Of a DNA stretch of 39,455 bases, positions 24,509 through 36,766 are shown one piece after another (within the stretch, counting starts at the first letter, position 1; the number at the start of each line of letters is the position of its first letter). The stretch comes from Pseudomonadota bacterium (lineage in GTDB: Bacteria; Pseudomonadota; Gammaproteobacteria; Xanthomonadales; Rhodanobacteraceae), in the NCBI GenBank assembly GCA_021793575.1, contig JAJYSM010000001.1, forward strand, positions 67,371 to 106,825, read 5' to 3'. Below the pieces are notes generated by a model. The model was not told the DNA's origin and ran no database searches. It worked only from the letters and a program-made list of their open reading frames with translations. The position numbers and the translations under genes were made by a program.

Positions 24509-24913
24509 CGGCGTCGGCCTTGACCCGGATCAGTGCGAAAGCATAGCAGCGGCCGCAGGCCTCAAGCCCGCGTGGGCGACCGCGCGGCTGGACGCCGCCG
24601 GCCAGCGACAGAAGCTCATCCGTCACGCGCACTGTGCTGCAGCCATGCGCCGCATGCTGCGTGCCGCCTGGCGTGCCTTGTCATCGACATCATCCGATTC
24701 TGAAGTGACCATCGCGCCGACGCGAAAATGCCGGCGCGAAGCCGGCATCTGCATGGTTTGCGGGGGGTTGCCCGACGATGACTGCGGGGCGGCAACGACG
24801 AGGGCATGTGCGCTTCGACGAGCCGCTCCGCCACGCTCGGGACGAACGCTGCGTGTAATGCGATTGCGGTTCGGCGCGGACGCAGGTCGTCCGTCGACGG
24901 CGTGCCCGCCGCC
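24509..24913. other. glmU-atpC intergenic region
   Basis: About 400 bp with no credible gene. It holds the atp terminator (24725-24748) and a small 6-bp stem (CGGACG/CGTCCG, 24877-24893) just after atpC. A promoter for glmU should be here, but I cannot identify convincing -35/-10 boxes. Confidence 0.5.
24725..24748 (-). terminator. intrinsic terminator of the atp operon
   Basis: On the minus strand ATGCCGGC and GCCGGCAT form a perfect 8-bp stem with a 5-base loop (TTCGC), followed by TTTTCG (the AAAA at 24725-24728 on the plus strand). It lies about 165 bp beyond the atpC stop. Confidence 0.75.
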
Positions 24914-25336
24914 TTAGTGCTTGAGGTTCTTGCGCAGCCGCTCCAGCGCCTGCAGCTGGGCCATCGCCTGGGCAAGCCTGGCCTGGGCTTCGGCGATTTC
25001 CAGCGCCTCGGTGCGGTTGGCCAGCGCGTCCTCGGCCTCCTTGCGGGCACGCAGCGCGGCGGCCTCGTCCAGATCGGCGGCGCGCGCGGCCGTGTCGGCC
25101 AGCACGGTGATCACCTGCGGCTGCACCTCCAGGATGCCGCCGGAGACGTAGAACTGCTGCCGCTCGCCGCCGGCCAGCAGCACGTCTACATGACCCGGCT
25201 TGAGGCGGGTGATCAGCGGCGCGTGGCGCGGCGTGATGCCCAGCTCACCCAGCTCGCCGGTGGCCACGACCAGCGTCGCGTCGCCGGAGAAAATCTCGGC
25301 TTCGGCACTGACGATGTCGACGCGGATGGTAGTCAT
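24914..25336 (-). CDS. atpC: F1 ATP synthase subunit epsilon
   Basis: Regulatory epsilon subunit of the F1 central stalk, 140 residues. The N-terminal beta-sandwich reads [48 protein letters not shown], the family signature, and the C-terminal half is the helical hairpin ([42 protein letters not shown]). It is the last gene of the operon, about 100 bp after atpD, and is followed by the terminator at 24725-24748. Confidence 0.96.
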   Translation of the reverse strand: MTTIRVDIVSAEAEIFSGDATLVVATGELGELGITPRHAPLITRLKPGHVDVLLAGGERQQFYVSGGILEVQPQVITVLADTAARAADLDEAAALRARKEAEDALANRTEALEIAEAQARLAQAMAQLQALERLRKNLKH

Positions 25337-25429
25337 GGTGGGTTACTCGTCACGTTCGCAGGAACCGATGGGGTGCTGAAAAGCCGGCTTGGATCGCTGT
25401 GCTGCCGCCAGCTTGCCGGTGTCTATGCG

Positions 25430-26907
<1,478 letters not shown>

Positions 26908-26916
26908 TTATTGAGA

Positions 26917-26972
26917 GTGCGGCCACGGGTGGCCACTTTTTGATCTTGTTCTGCGATCACGGACGATCGCAC
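26917..26972. repeat. two-hairpin repeat, diverged copy, between atpG and atpD
   Basis: Read on the plus strand, hairpin 1 is GGCCAC-GG-GTGGCC, then ACTTTTTGATCTTG, then hairpin 2 TGCGATC-ACGGAC-GATCGCA. The plan, the GG and ACGGAC loops and the T-rich linker match the two units at 29583-29692, although the stems have different bases. The element starts about 55 bases before the atpG stop and abuts it. Confidence 0.6.
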
Positions 26973-27866
26973 TTATACCGCTGCGGCGCCGCCCACGATT
27001 TCCGAAATTTCCTGGGTGATCGCCGCCTGCCGCGCCTTGTTGTAGACGAGGGTGAGCTCACCGATCACCTTGTTCGCGTTGTCCGAGGCGCTCTTCATCG
27101 CGACCATGCGGGCCGCGTGTTCGCTGGCCAGATTCTCCAGCGCGGCCTGGTACACCACCGACTCAATGTAGCGGCCGAGCACATGCTCCAGCACGGTCTG
27201 CGCGTCGGGCTCGTAAATGTAGTCCCAGTCGTGCGACTGCTCCAGTTTGACGCCGACGGTGCCTTCCATTTCCACCGCCACGGCCGGTAACGGCAACAAC
27301 GTGTCAATGGTCGGCTTCTGCGTCATGGTGTTGACGAAGTCGTTGTAGGCGAGGAACACGCGGTCGAGTCCGTTGGACGCGTACACGTCCATCATCACCT
27401 TGATCACGCCGACCAGTTGCTCCAGCTTGGGCTTCTCGCCCAAGTGGCTGACGCTGCCGATCAGGTTGACGCCCTTGATGCGACGGAAGAACGAAATTGC
27501 CTTCTGGCCGATCGCCACCACATCCACCTGCACGCCCTGCTGCTGCCACTCGGCCACGGCCGGCAACAGGCGACGGAACAGATTGGAATTGAGGCCGCCG
27601 CACAGCCCGCGATCGGTCGACACCACGATGTAGCCAACCCGTACAACCTTGTCGCGCTGGATCAGGAACGGATGGCTGAAGTCGGTGCTGGCCTGGGCCA
27701 CGTGCGCGATGACCTTGCGCATCGAGCGCGCATACGGGCGCGAGGCCTTCATCAGATCCTGCGCGCGGCGGATCTTCGCCGCCGAAACCATCTCAAGCGC
27801 GCGCGTAACCTTGCGCATGTTCTGCGTGCTCTTGATCTTGGTCTTGATTTCGCGTCCGCTGGCCAT
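26973..27866 (-). CDS. atpG: F1 ATP synthase subunit gamma
   Basis: Central rotor shaft of F1, 297 residues. The N-terminal helix [36 protein letters not shown] and the C-terminal [43 protein letters not shown] are the two long coiled helices of the shaft and are highly conserved. The middle part is the Rossmann-like domain ([20 protein letters not shown]). It is separated from atpA by 122 bp containing an inverted repeat. Confidence 0.97.
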   Translation of the reverse strand: MASGREIKTKIKSTQNMRKVTRALEMVSAAKIRRAQDLMKASRPYARSMRKVIAHVAQASTDFSHPFLIQRDKVVRVGYIVVSTDRGLCGGLNSNLFRRLLPAVAEWQQQGVQVDVVAIGQKAISFFRRIKGVNLIGSVSHLGEKPKLEQLVGVIKVMMDVYASNGLDRVFLAYNDFVNTMTQKPTIDTLLPLPAVAVEMEGTVGVKLEQSHDWDYIYEPDAQTVLEHVLGRYIESVVYQAALENLASEHAARMVAMKSASDNANKVIGELTLVYNKARQAAITQEISEIVGGAAAV

Positions 27867-27891
27867 CTTTTATCGCTCGCTATGCTCGCTC

Positions 27892-27981
27892 GGGGAACGG
27901 GGACTGGGGAACGGGGAATGTGTAGCTCGGGCCGGGGATGCAAGAACCTGCATGTTCCCTGTTCCCCGTTCCCTGTTCCCC
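27892..27981. repeat. G-rich/C-rich inverted repeat between atpA and atpG
   Basis: The 31-bp left arm at 27892-27922 starts GGGGAACGGGGACTGGGG. The right arm at 27951-27981 is its imperfect reverse complement (about six differences, several compatible with G-U pairs). Each arm is itself built of GGGAAC-like units (GGGGAACGGGGA...). The 28-base loop is between them. Such GGGAAC/GGGAAT repeats are, as I recall, scattered between genes in Xanthomonadales. It would form a long stem in the atpA-atpG mRNA. Confidence 0.65.
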
Positions 27982-27988
27982 CTTCTTC

Positions 27989-29539
<1,551 letters not shown>

Positions 29540-29582
29540 GGTGTTTATCCCGAAATTTTAGAATCGAAGCTCTTTCCCAGAG

Positions 29583-29632
29583 TCCGGTCATGGATGGCCG
29601 GTTTTTGCTCTTCGCGAAATGGACTTCGCGTG
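29583..29632. repeat. two-hairpin repeat, unit 1 (atpH-atpA spacer)
   Basis: Plus strand: hairpin 1 CCGGTCAT-GG-ATGGCCGG (one T:G pair), linker TTTTTGCTCTT, hairpin 2 CGCGAA-ATGGAC-TTCGCG, then TG. It is about 46 of 50 positions identical to unit 2. Confidence 0.7.
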
Positions 29633-29643
29633 TAACCAATCTG

Positions 29644-29692
29644 TCCGGCCATGGATGGCCGGTTTTGCTCTCCGCGAAACGGACTTCGCGTG
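29644..29692. repeat. two-hairpin repeat, unit 2 (atpH-atpA spacer)
   Basis: Plus strand: CCGGCCAT-GG-ATGGCCGG, linker TTTTGCTCT, then CGCGAA-ACGGAC-TTCGCG. It lies 11 bases after unit 1 as a tandem copy. Differences from unit 1 are in the loop (ATGGAC to ACGGAC), one stem position and the linker. Confidence 0.7.
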
Positions 29693-29698
29693 AAAAAC

Positions 29699-30232
29699 TC
29701 AGTGCGCCAAGGCGCTGGCCAGCTGGGCCAGGCGACCGCGCGCGGAACCGTCGATCACCTGTGCGCCGGTATCAATCACCGCGCCGGCCAGCAGGGTCGC
29801 GTCAACCCGGGTTTCCAGCTCGATTTCACGCTTGAAGCGGCGCTTCAGCGACACCTTGAGCTGTTCGGCCTGGGCGACATCCAGCGCCATCGCACTGGTC
29901 ACCTTGACCAGCAGCTGCGACTCGGACTCGCGCTTGAACGCCTCGTACAGCTCGGCCACTTCGGGCAACAGCGCCAGCCGCCGCTGCTCGGCCATTTCGC
30001 CGAGGAACTGCGCAAACGGCGTGTCCGCCGCCATGCCGGACGGCAGATGCAGCGCCACCAGCTGCGCCGGCAGCACGCGCGGATCGCTGCCCAGCCGGGC
30101 CACGCGCGCATCGCTTGCCACGCTTGCGGCAAACGCCAGCGCCTGCGACCACGCATCCAGCGAGCCGGCCGCGTGCGCCAGCTCGAAGGCGGCGCGCGCA
30201 TAGGGTCGGGCGAGGGTGATTGCCTGGGCCAT
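29699..30232 (-). CDS. atpH: F1 ATP synthase subunit delta
   Basis: Peripheral-stalk subunit joining F1 to the b subunits, 177 residues. The N-terminus MAQAITLARPYARAAFELAHAAGSLDAWSQAL is the delta signature (arPYArAaFe.A), and the C-terminal VDATLLAGAVIDTGAQVIDGSARGRLAQLASAL ends with the usual segment (lGG..i..g..viDgSvrgrL). The start is the ATG at 30232 with GGGGAGG 5 bases upstream. That Shine-Dalgarno is part of the arm of a large inverted repeat (30233-30501), so it could be sequestered by pairing. Confidence 0.96.
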   Translation of the reverse strand: MAQAITLARPYARAAFELAHAAGSLDAWSQALAFAASVASDARVARLGSDPRVLPAQLVALHLPSGMAADTPFAQFLGEMAEQRRLALLPEVAELYEAFKRESESQLLVKVTSAMALDVAQAEQLKVSLKRRFKREIELETRVDATLLAGAVIDTGAQVIDGSARGRLAQLASALAH

Positions 30233-30501
30233 CAGAGCCTCCCCATGGCCTTCCAGCCATTCGCGCCGGGAGCTGTTTGCCCGCAGGCCAAGAAAGAACG
30301 AAGGAGTGGACGTCCGTCCACGACTGAGTGATGACGCAAGCGTGCGGGCAAACAGACCCGGCCCGAAGGGTTGTCCCTTCGTGGCCGCCATGCGGTAGCG
30401 CACGGCTTGTCCATGCGGCCTGCATGGCCTGTGCCACGCACTACCACCTGACGACCACGAAGGGACAACGCGGATGACTGGAAGACCATGGGGAGGCTCT
30501 C
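30233..30501. repeat. nested inverted-repeat element between atpF and atpH
   Basis: The outer arms are 30233-30260 and 30474-30501, 28 bases each, matching at 25 of 27 positions after the first base. Inside are a 12-bp pair TGTTTGCCCGCA (30274-30285) with TGCGGGCAAACA (30343-30354) enclosing a GTGGACG/CGTCCAC hairpin (30306-30321), and a 15-bp pair GTTGTCCCTTCGTGG (30370-30384) with CCACGAAGGGACAAC (30455-30469), enclosing more pairing. Together they can fold into a three-way junction. No coding potential. It looks like a MITE-like or structured repeat inserted in the spacer. Other atp operons usually have only a short gap here. Confidence 0.7.
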
Positions 30502-30972
30502 CTAGATCTCGGCCGCGAGCTGGTCGAGCAGCAGCTTGTGCGTCGAGGCATCGACCTCGCGCTGCACGATCTTGCTGGCGCCCTGCAATGCCAACGCGCC
30601 GACCTGATCGCGCAGCTGGTCGCGGGCACGCTGCGCCATGCTGGCAATGTCGTCCTGCGCGGCGGCCTTCAGCCGGTTGATCTCGGTCACCGCCTCCGCA
30701 CGCGCCTTCTCGATGATCTGATTGCCCTGCTGCTGGGCGCGATCGATGATCTCGCCGGCCTGCTGCCGGGCCACCTTGATCTCGGCGGCCACCTTGGTGT
30801 CCGCCTCGCGCAGCTCGGCGTGCGCGCGCTCGGCCGCGTTGAGACCCTCGGCGATCTTCACCTGGCGGTCTTCGATGGCCTTGTTGAGATGCGGCCAAAT
30901 GAAGTGGACGCAGAACCAGATCAGGATGGCGAACGAAAGCATTTCGCCAATCAAGGTCGCGTTGAAATCCAT
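30502..30972 (-). CDS. atpF: F0 ATP synthase subunit b
   Basis: Peripheral stalk subunit, 156 residues, the usual length. One N-terminal transmembrane helix ([26 protein letters not shown]) is followed by a long charged helix ([56 protein letters not shown]), a coiled coil that dimerises and contacts delta. Family residues are as expected. It lies 93 bp after atpE and ends at the inverted-repeat element. Confidence 0.96.
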   Translation of the reverse strand: MDFNATLIGEMLSFAILIWFCVHFIWPHLNKAIEDRQVKIAEGLNAAERAHAELREADTKVAAEIKVARQQAGEIIDRAQQQGNQIIEKARAEAVTEINRLKAAAQDDIASMAQRARDQLRDQVGALALQGASKIVQREVDASTHKLLLDQLAAEI

Positions 30973-31065
30973 CGCTGCGTTACCTGTAGATACGGAATGA
31001 CACAGACAGGGGCGTCAATCGATGCGCCTGCCGACAAAGACGGCGCCGAAGCGCCGCCAGCGGAC

Positions 31066-32218
<1,153 letters not shown>

Positions 32219-32584
32219 TCAACCCTTGAATCTGAACGCCAGCAGATATACCGCGTAGGCAGCCACCAGCCCCATGACAGCGGCCAGCGGCGGCAATTTG
32301 AATTGGAACATGATCATGATCAGCCCTGCGACGATCACGATCCATTTCAGCAACATGCCGGTCAGCCAGCGACCCAGCACAAAGCCCGCTCCGCCCAGGC
32401 TGCTGAAAAACCGCGCCGATGACAGTGCGGTACCCAGCGCCACGATCGCCGCACCCGCAGCGGCGGCGATGGCTTCACGGCGACCCAGCGCCAGAAAAAC
32501 CACACCCGTCAGGGCTGCCACGGCGAACTGCAGCAGCACGATGCACAAGGCGAGGCGTCGACCCGAGGCAAGACTGTTGATCAC
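32219..32584 (-). CDS. atpI: ATP synthase protein I
   Basis: Small membrane protein (121 residues) that assists assembly of the c-ring and, in some species, Mg2+ supply. It has four hydrophobic segments (LALCIVLLQFAVAALTGVVFLAL, AIAAAAGAAIVALGTAL, WLTGMLLKWIVIVAGLIMIMF, LAAVMGLVAAYAVYLLAF). The start is the GTG at 32584 (VINSLASGRRLAL), which follows GGGGG and matches the family N-terminus; earlier codons run into the leader. It is the first gene of the operon. Confidence 0.88.
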   Translation of the reverse strand: MINSLASGRRLALCIVLLQFAVAALTGVVFLALGRREAIAAAAGAAIVALGTALSSARFFSSLGGAGFVLGRWLTGMLLKWIVIVAGLIMIMFQFKLPPLAAVMGLVAAYAVYLLAFRFKG

Positions 32585-32651
32585 GTAGCCCCCGCGCGGC
32601 TTACACCATGCGGCACCGAAACAGCCACGGGCCACTTTGCGAATCCGCAAA

Positions 32652-32681
32652 AGTATATCAGCGCCCTCGTCGTGGCGACAA
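32652..32681 (-). promoter_or_regulatory. atp operon promoter
   Basis: Minus strand: -35 TTGTCG (32681-32676), an 18-bp spacer and -10 TATACT (32657-32652). Expected start near 32645 gives a leader of about 60 bases before the atpI GTG. The leader begins with TTTGCG-GATT-CGCAAA, a 6-bp hairpin near the 5' end that could stabilise the transcript. Confidence 0.65.
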
Positions 32682-32750
32682 GCTGCGAACAGCCTGCGGC
32701 ATCACGTCCCGCGGGTCGCGCCTGGGTGACGAAGACCCCCGCCACACAGT

Positions 32751-32779
32751 AAAAGGGCCGGACACGAAGTCCGGCCCTT
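32751..32779 (-). terminator. intrinsic terminator after the phasin gene
   Basis: AAGGGCCGGAC (32753-32763) and GTCCGGCCCTT (32769-32779) form a perfect 11-bp stem with the 5-base loop ACGAA, followed on the minus strand by TTTT. It insulates the atp operon promoter from upstream transcription. Confidence 0.85.
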
Positions 32780-32814
32780 CGATCATGCGGCGCTGCCGCG
32801 ACGATCCGACTTGC

Positions 32815-33204
32815 TTACTTGGCAGCTGCCTTCCTAGCGGCAGCGATCGGCGCGGTCACGGCGTCGTTCGCGGCCTGGCGCTGTTCCTGCGCCAGTGCAT
32901 TCATCGACTCGGCGGTCTTCTGCGTGATCGCGATGATCTCCTGCGAGATTGCCACCGAGCGCTCGGCGTTCTCGCGGCTCAGGCTGGTGCCCTTTTCCCA
33001 CAGGCTGCGCAGGCCATTCGCATCGCGCGTCTCCATCGCTTCGGCGACAAACTCGGCCGAAACCTTGGCCTGCTGCTCCAACGCCTTGAGCTGCAGATCC
33101 GCGACCGTCTCCAGGCCCTTCAGCGCCAGCGAATGCGCCTTGAACGCGCTATCGCTGAACTGCTTGGCGAAAGCGAAAAGCTGATTGTTGATTTGCTGTG
33201 TCAT
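32815..33204 (-). CDS. phasin family protein
   Basis: Granule-associated protein (PF09361/phasin_2 type), 129 residues. Almost wholly helical and amphipathic: MTQQINNQLFAFAKQFSDSAFKAHSLALKGLETVADLQLKALEQQAKVSAEFVAEAME, with the family NqlfafakqfsdsAfka and LeTvadLqlKaLeqq segments. A Lys/Ala-rich tail (APIAAARKAAAK) ends the protein. Phasins coat polyhydroxyalkanoate granules. It follows GAGGA at 9 bases, is monocistronic, and has a terminator. No PHA synthase is in the window. Confidence 0.88.
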   Translation of the reverse strand: MTQQINNQLFAFAKQFSDSAFKAHSLALKGLETVADLQLKALEQQAKVSAEFVAEAMETRDANGLRSLWEKGTSLSRENAERSVAISQEIIAITQKTAESMNALAQEQRQAANDAVTAPIAAARKAAAK

Positions 33205-33224
33205 GGTGCTGTCCTCACTGAGGA

Positions 33225-33341
33225 TGGGGTAGTGGGATGCACTCTAGCACTACTTTTGGTGCAGTGCAATATATTTTGCGACTGATAACACGTTCTCACA
33301 TGAATATTCATGTAAAACATGTGCTTGCCGAATGAAAAAAT
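33225..33341 (-). promoter_or_regulatory. phasin promoter region with 16-bp palindrome
   Basis: An AT-rich stretch between queD and the phasin gene. On the minus strand TTGCAC, 17 bases and TAGAGT form a weak candidate -35/-10 pair (about 33235-33272), and TGCA/GTGC motifs are repeated around it (TGCACTGCAC, GTAGTGC, GAGTGCA), as is described for PhaR-type operators. A perfect palindrome ACATGAATATTCATGT lies at 33298-33313. Confidence 0.45.
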
Positions 33342-33716
33342 TTATGGCGTCGCGTCAAAACTGTTGCGGTCGCAGCTGGCTCCCGACGTGCAGGTTTCAT
33401 GCACCACCACCTTGTCCAGCGCCGGCAGGCGCGGCAGCAGCTCGCGCCAGATCCAGCGCGCCAGCACCTCGCTGGTCGGGTTTTCCAGCCCCTCGACCTC
33501 GTTGAGATAGTGATGATCGAGTCGATCATACAACGGCTGGAATGCCATCTTGAGGTCCGCAAAATCCATCAGCCAACCCAACTGCGGATCGGGCTCGCCT
33601 GCCACGTGGATCTCGATGCGGAACGAATGTCCGTGCAACCGCGCGCACTTGTGCCCGAGCGGCACATTCGGCAAGCGATGCGCCGCTTCGATCTGGAATA
33701 TTTTGAAAATGTGCAT
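33342..33716 (-). CDS. queD: 6-carboxy-5,6,7,8-tetrahydropterin synthase
   Basis: Queuosine/preQ0 pathway enzyme, 124 residues, turning 7,8-dihydroneopterin triphosphate into 6-carboxytetrahydropterin. Zinc ligands are His13 (AAHRLP) and His28/His30 (LHGHSF), the catalytic Cys24 is in [10 protein letters not shown], and [25 protein letters not shown] and [10 protein letters not shown] (catalytic Glu) are in the right order. The ATG at 33716 gives the usual N-terminus [13 protein letters not shown]. Other queuosine genes are not adjacent. Confidence 0.95.
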   Translation of the reverse strand: MHIFKIFQIEAAHRLPNVPLGHKCARLHGHSFRIEIHVAGEPDPQLGWLMDFADLKMAFQPLYDRLDHHYLNEVEGLENPTSEVLARWIWRELLPRLPALDKVVVHETCTSGASCDRNSFDATP

Positions 33717-34125
33717 CGCGAGCGCCTGCGTGCATGTGAGAAACGCGCGGAAATGCGCACGCCATGGAAGAATCGTGGTTAAGGGTGCATCCGGATAGGT
33801 GCTGCCCTGCTGTATGGATGATACGGCTCGCTTGCAGCGCCTCGAAAACCATCCGAGTAGTACCTTGCTGTCCTGCAGCGTCCGGTCAGTGTAACCGATG
33901 CCTGTTCGTTCTCGCGCCAAGTTGACCATCGGTCGCGCTTTCGACGGCCCCCTTCACTACCGGCGCACGTTCAGCCCACACTGGGTTTGGTTAGCGCCTA
34001 CCGTGGTCACTCAATTTTCGGCCGCCTGGTCAAATCCAGGTACGCACCAACAGACGATCACATTTTCCCTGCCAACATACTTCGGCGAGTGCCGGTGCCA
34101 CGGGGCGCCGGCATCGTACTGCTGC
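33717..34125. other. queD-bglX intergenic region
   Basis: About 400 bp in which I see no credible gene. A 148-codon plus-strand frame (33898-34344) lacks a ribosome site, runs antisense into the GH3 gene and resembles nothing. No tRNA or clear riboswitch is visible ahead of queD. Confidence 0.5.
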
Positions 34126-36396
34126 CTAATCCCGACTGGCGAGACAGGGTTGCGAAGCACCCACTGGTGGTGCATCCGAAGGCCACTCGGCCTGCGCCAG
34201 CGTGACGGCGCCCTGGCCCTGGAAGGCCGTGGCGGAGTGGCCCAGTTGCAGCAGATAGCTGCCGGCCGGGCGCAGCCAGCGCTGATGGGCGTCGTCGAAG
34301 TTCGTCAGCAGGCGCGGATCGGCAACCACTTCCAGATGCGCTGACTGGCCCGGCTTCAGGCTGACCCGGCACCATCCCGCCAGCCGCCGCACGCTGCCGC
34401 TGCCGCTGCCGGGCAGCGTCGCGTACAACTGCGGTACGTCGATGCCTTTGCGCGGGCCGCGATTGGTCACCGTGAACGTGGCGACCACACGGCCATGGTC
34501 GAGGCTCGGCTTGAAGTTGCTGTAGGCGAAATGCGTGTAGCCCAGGCCGTAGCCAAACGGAAACAGCGGTTCGATGCCCTTGCGCTGGTACCAGCGGTAG
34601 CCGACATCAGCGCCTTCGATGTTGTAGTCCACATGCTCGGCTGGCTGGCCCTGCGGCGGCAGGCCGATGCTGGCCAAGCCGGCGCCCGGGATTTGCGGGC
34701 GTGGCAGTTGCGCTTCGTTGCGAGGCCAGCTCACCGGCAGGCGTCCGGCCGGGTCTGCTTCGCCGTACAGCAGCCGCGCGATCGCCTCGCCACCGGCCGC
34801 GCCGGGATACCACGCCTCCAGCACAGCACCGACCTGATCCAGCCACGGCATCGCGACCGGACCGTTGTTTTCCAGCACGACGATGGTGTGTGGATTGGCC
34901 CTGGCCACGGCAGCGACCAGCGCGTCCTGGTCGTCGGGCAGGGTCATGTGCGGCAAGTCGAAGCTTTCCGCCGCCCATTGCTCAACGAACACCACCGCGA
35001 CAGTCGAATGTGCTGCCAGCCGGGCGGCGGCGGCCACATCCTTGCCATCGGCGTAGCTCACCTTGCCGTGCGCACGTTGCATGATCGCCGCCAACGGCGC
35101 CGAGGGCTGGTAGATGCGCGGCCCCGGCCAAGCCGCGGGCGGCAGGCCCGGCACGGCGTTGCCTTCGGGTGACTGCACCGCCGAGGAGCCGCCCCCGGTC
35201 AGCACGCCCTTGTCGGCGTGGCCGCCGATGACGGCGACCGACTGCGCTGCCGACAGCGGCAGCAGCGCATCCTTGTTGCGCAGCAGGACCGCACCCGCTT
35301 CCTCGGCCCGTTGCGCCACTTTGCGGTCGGCAGCGAAATCGATGGGTGCCTGTTGTGCGGGATGGTCGATGACGCCGTCGGCGAACAGGCTGCGCAGGAT
35401 GCGTCGCACCATGTCATCGATGCGCGCCTGCGGTACCTGGCCGGCGGCCACGGCCGCACGCAGCGGCTGGTCGAAGTAGACCTCCTTGTCGAAGGTCTCG
35501 CCGGCGGATTCCTGGTCGAGCCCGGCCAGCGCCGACTTGGCCGCGCTGTGCACGGCGCCCCAGTCCGACATCACGAAGCCGGGGTAGTGCCAGTCATGCT
35601 TCAGCACCGTGTTGAGCAGCCAGTCGTTCTCGCAGGTATAGACCGAGTTGAGGCGGTTGTAGGAGCACATCACCGCGCCGGGGTGTCCGGTGTCGATGGC
35701 GATCTCAAAGGCCAGCAGGTCCGACTCGCGCGCCGCCGCCGGGGCGATGTCCGCACTCAGCGTGGTGCGCGCGGTTTCCAGACTGTTGAGTGCGAAGTGC
35801 TTGATGGTCGAGACGAGGTGCTGGCTCTGGATACCGGCGATCGCGTTACCGACGATCAGGCCGGCGAGCAGCGGGTCCTCGCCCGCGTATTCGAAGTTGC
35901 GTCCGTTGCGCGGGTCGCGCACCAGATCCACGCCGCCGGCCAGCATCACGTTGAAACCGCGGCGGTGCGCCTCGCCGCCGATCATTGCGCCACCGGCGTA
36001 GGCCAGCGCGGGATCGAAGCTGGCCGCGGTCGCCAAACCTGACGGCAGGGCGGTAGCGCCCAGCTTGAGCGGCTTGGCGACACCAAGGCCGGCATCGCTT
36101 TCCTGTATGGCAGGCAGGCCCAGCCGCTGGATCGCCGGACCGTAACCCGCCGAACCCAGCGCGCCTGGCGACATGGTGTGGCCGTTTTCGGTGTCGCCAA
36201 ACTGGATGCTGATCAGCTGGAACTTTTCATCCTGGGTCATCGCCTTCAGCGCCAGCGTCGCGCGCTGGTCGGGCGACAGTTTGGGATTCAGCCATGGTCG
36301 CGTCATGTTGCTCGCAGCGCCAGCGGCGCTGACTCCGAAGCATGCCAGCATCGCCATGCTGATGAAGAAGGCAGTGGAAGTCTTGTGGACTGTCAT
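34126..36396 (-). CDS. bglX: family 3 glycoside hydrolase (beta-glucosidase)
   Basis: Secreted or periplasmic beta-glucosidase of 756 residues with a signal peptide (FFISMAMLACFGVSAAGA). The GH3 N-domain has RLGLPAIQESDAGLGV, DPRNGRNFEYAGEDPLLAG, STIKHFALNSLE (Lys199-His200) and the nucleophile Asp278 in GFVMSDWGAVHSA. The C-domain (GAVLLRNKDALLPLS, ENNGPVAMPWLDQVGAVLEAWYPGAAGGEAIARLLYGEADPAGRLPVSWP) and the final fibronectin-III-like domain (VATFTVTNRGPRKGIDVPQLYATLP) are complete. It is 370 bp downstream of a GH16 gene and would cleave the oligosaccharides released from beta-glucan. The symbol is for the family; the exact linkage is not known. Confidence 0.93.
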   Translation of the reverse strand: MTVHKTSTAFFISMAMLACFGVSAAGAASNMTRPWLNPKLSPDQRATLALKAMTQDEKFQLISIQFGDTENGHTMSPGALGSAGYGPAIQRLGLPAIQESDAGLGVAKPLKLGATALPSGLATAASFDPALAYAGGAMIGGEAHRRGFNVMLAGGVDLVRDPRNGRNFEYAGEDPLLAGLIVGNAIAGIQSQHLVSTIKHFALNSLETARTTLSADIAPAAARESDLLAFEIAIDTGHPGAVMCSYNRLNSVYTCENDWLLNTVLKHDWHYPGFVMSDWGAVHSAAKSALAGLDQESAGETFDKEVYFDQPLRAAVAAGQVPQARIDDMVRRILRSLFADGVIDHPAQQAPIDFAADRKVAQRAEEAGAVLLRNKDALLPLSAAQSVAVIGGHADKGVLTGGGSSAVQSPEGNAVPGLPPAAWPGPRIYQPSAPLAAIMQRAHGKVSYADGKDVAAAARLAAHSTVAVVFVEQWAAESFDLPHMTLPDDQDALVAAVARANPHTIVVLENNGPVAMPWLDQVGAVLEAWYPGAAGGEAIARLLYGEADPAGRLPVSWPRNEAQLPRPQIPGAGLASIGLPPQGQPAEHVDYNIEGADVGYRWYQRKGIEPLFPFGYGLGYTHFAYSNFKPSLDHGRVVATFTVTNRGPRKGIDVPQLYATLPGSGSGSVRRLAGWCRVSLKPGQSAHLEVVADPRLLTNFDDAHQRWLRPAGSYLLQLGHSATAFQGQGAVTLAQAEWPSDAPPVGASQPCLASRD

Positions 36397-36766
36397 GATT
36401 TTCTCGCTTGTGTTGCCAGATGGAGTGCAGACAGGTTCAACGCTGAGTCGGGATGGATGGCACCCGTCTGCATGATTTTAAGAAAGCACCTCGAGCAGGC
36501 CGGATGGGGCGGCCCATAGCCCGGCGGCTGCGCTTGAGTGCAAGGGCTCTGCATGGAAATGCTCATCATGCGGCCCGCCAGAGGTTGCGACTCAACGCGG
36601 CCTGCTCGCCCCAGTCGCCCCCGTTCTTGCAAGAAGCGGGCGCCGCTCTCGTCACCGGGCACTTCCACCTATCTCATCTCGATCCGCGAGCTCAGTTCAT
36701 CGCAAGCTGGCTCGGACAATCGCTCCATCTGCGCCGCCGCTCTGCCACTGCTCCACTCGATCATCA
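36397..36766. other. bglX-GH16 intergenic region
   Basis: A 370-bp spacer with no credible gene. TGCAGAC (36426-36432) and GTCTGCA (36466-36472) form an inverted repeat of 7 bp with a wide loop in the bglX leader. A promoter for bglX is likely here, but no clear boxes are seen. Confidence 0.4.

Noticed and set aside
27892-27981. G-quadruplex as the main structure
   Set aside because: The G-runs have a matching C-rich arm nearby, so a simple stem explains them better.
33717-34125. preQ1 riboswitch ahead of queD
   Set aside because: I could not find the short H-type pseudoknot with its A-rich tail near the queD start.
33898-34344. A 148-codon plus-strand frame between queD and bglX
   Set aside because: No ribosome site, no family resemblance, and it overlaps the GH3 gene in antisense.
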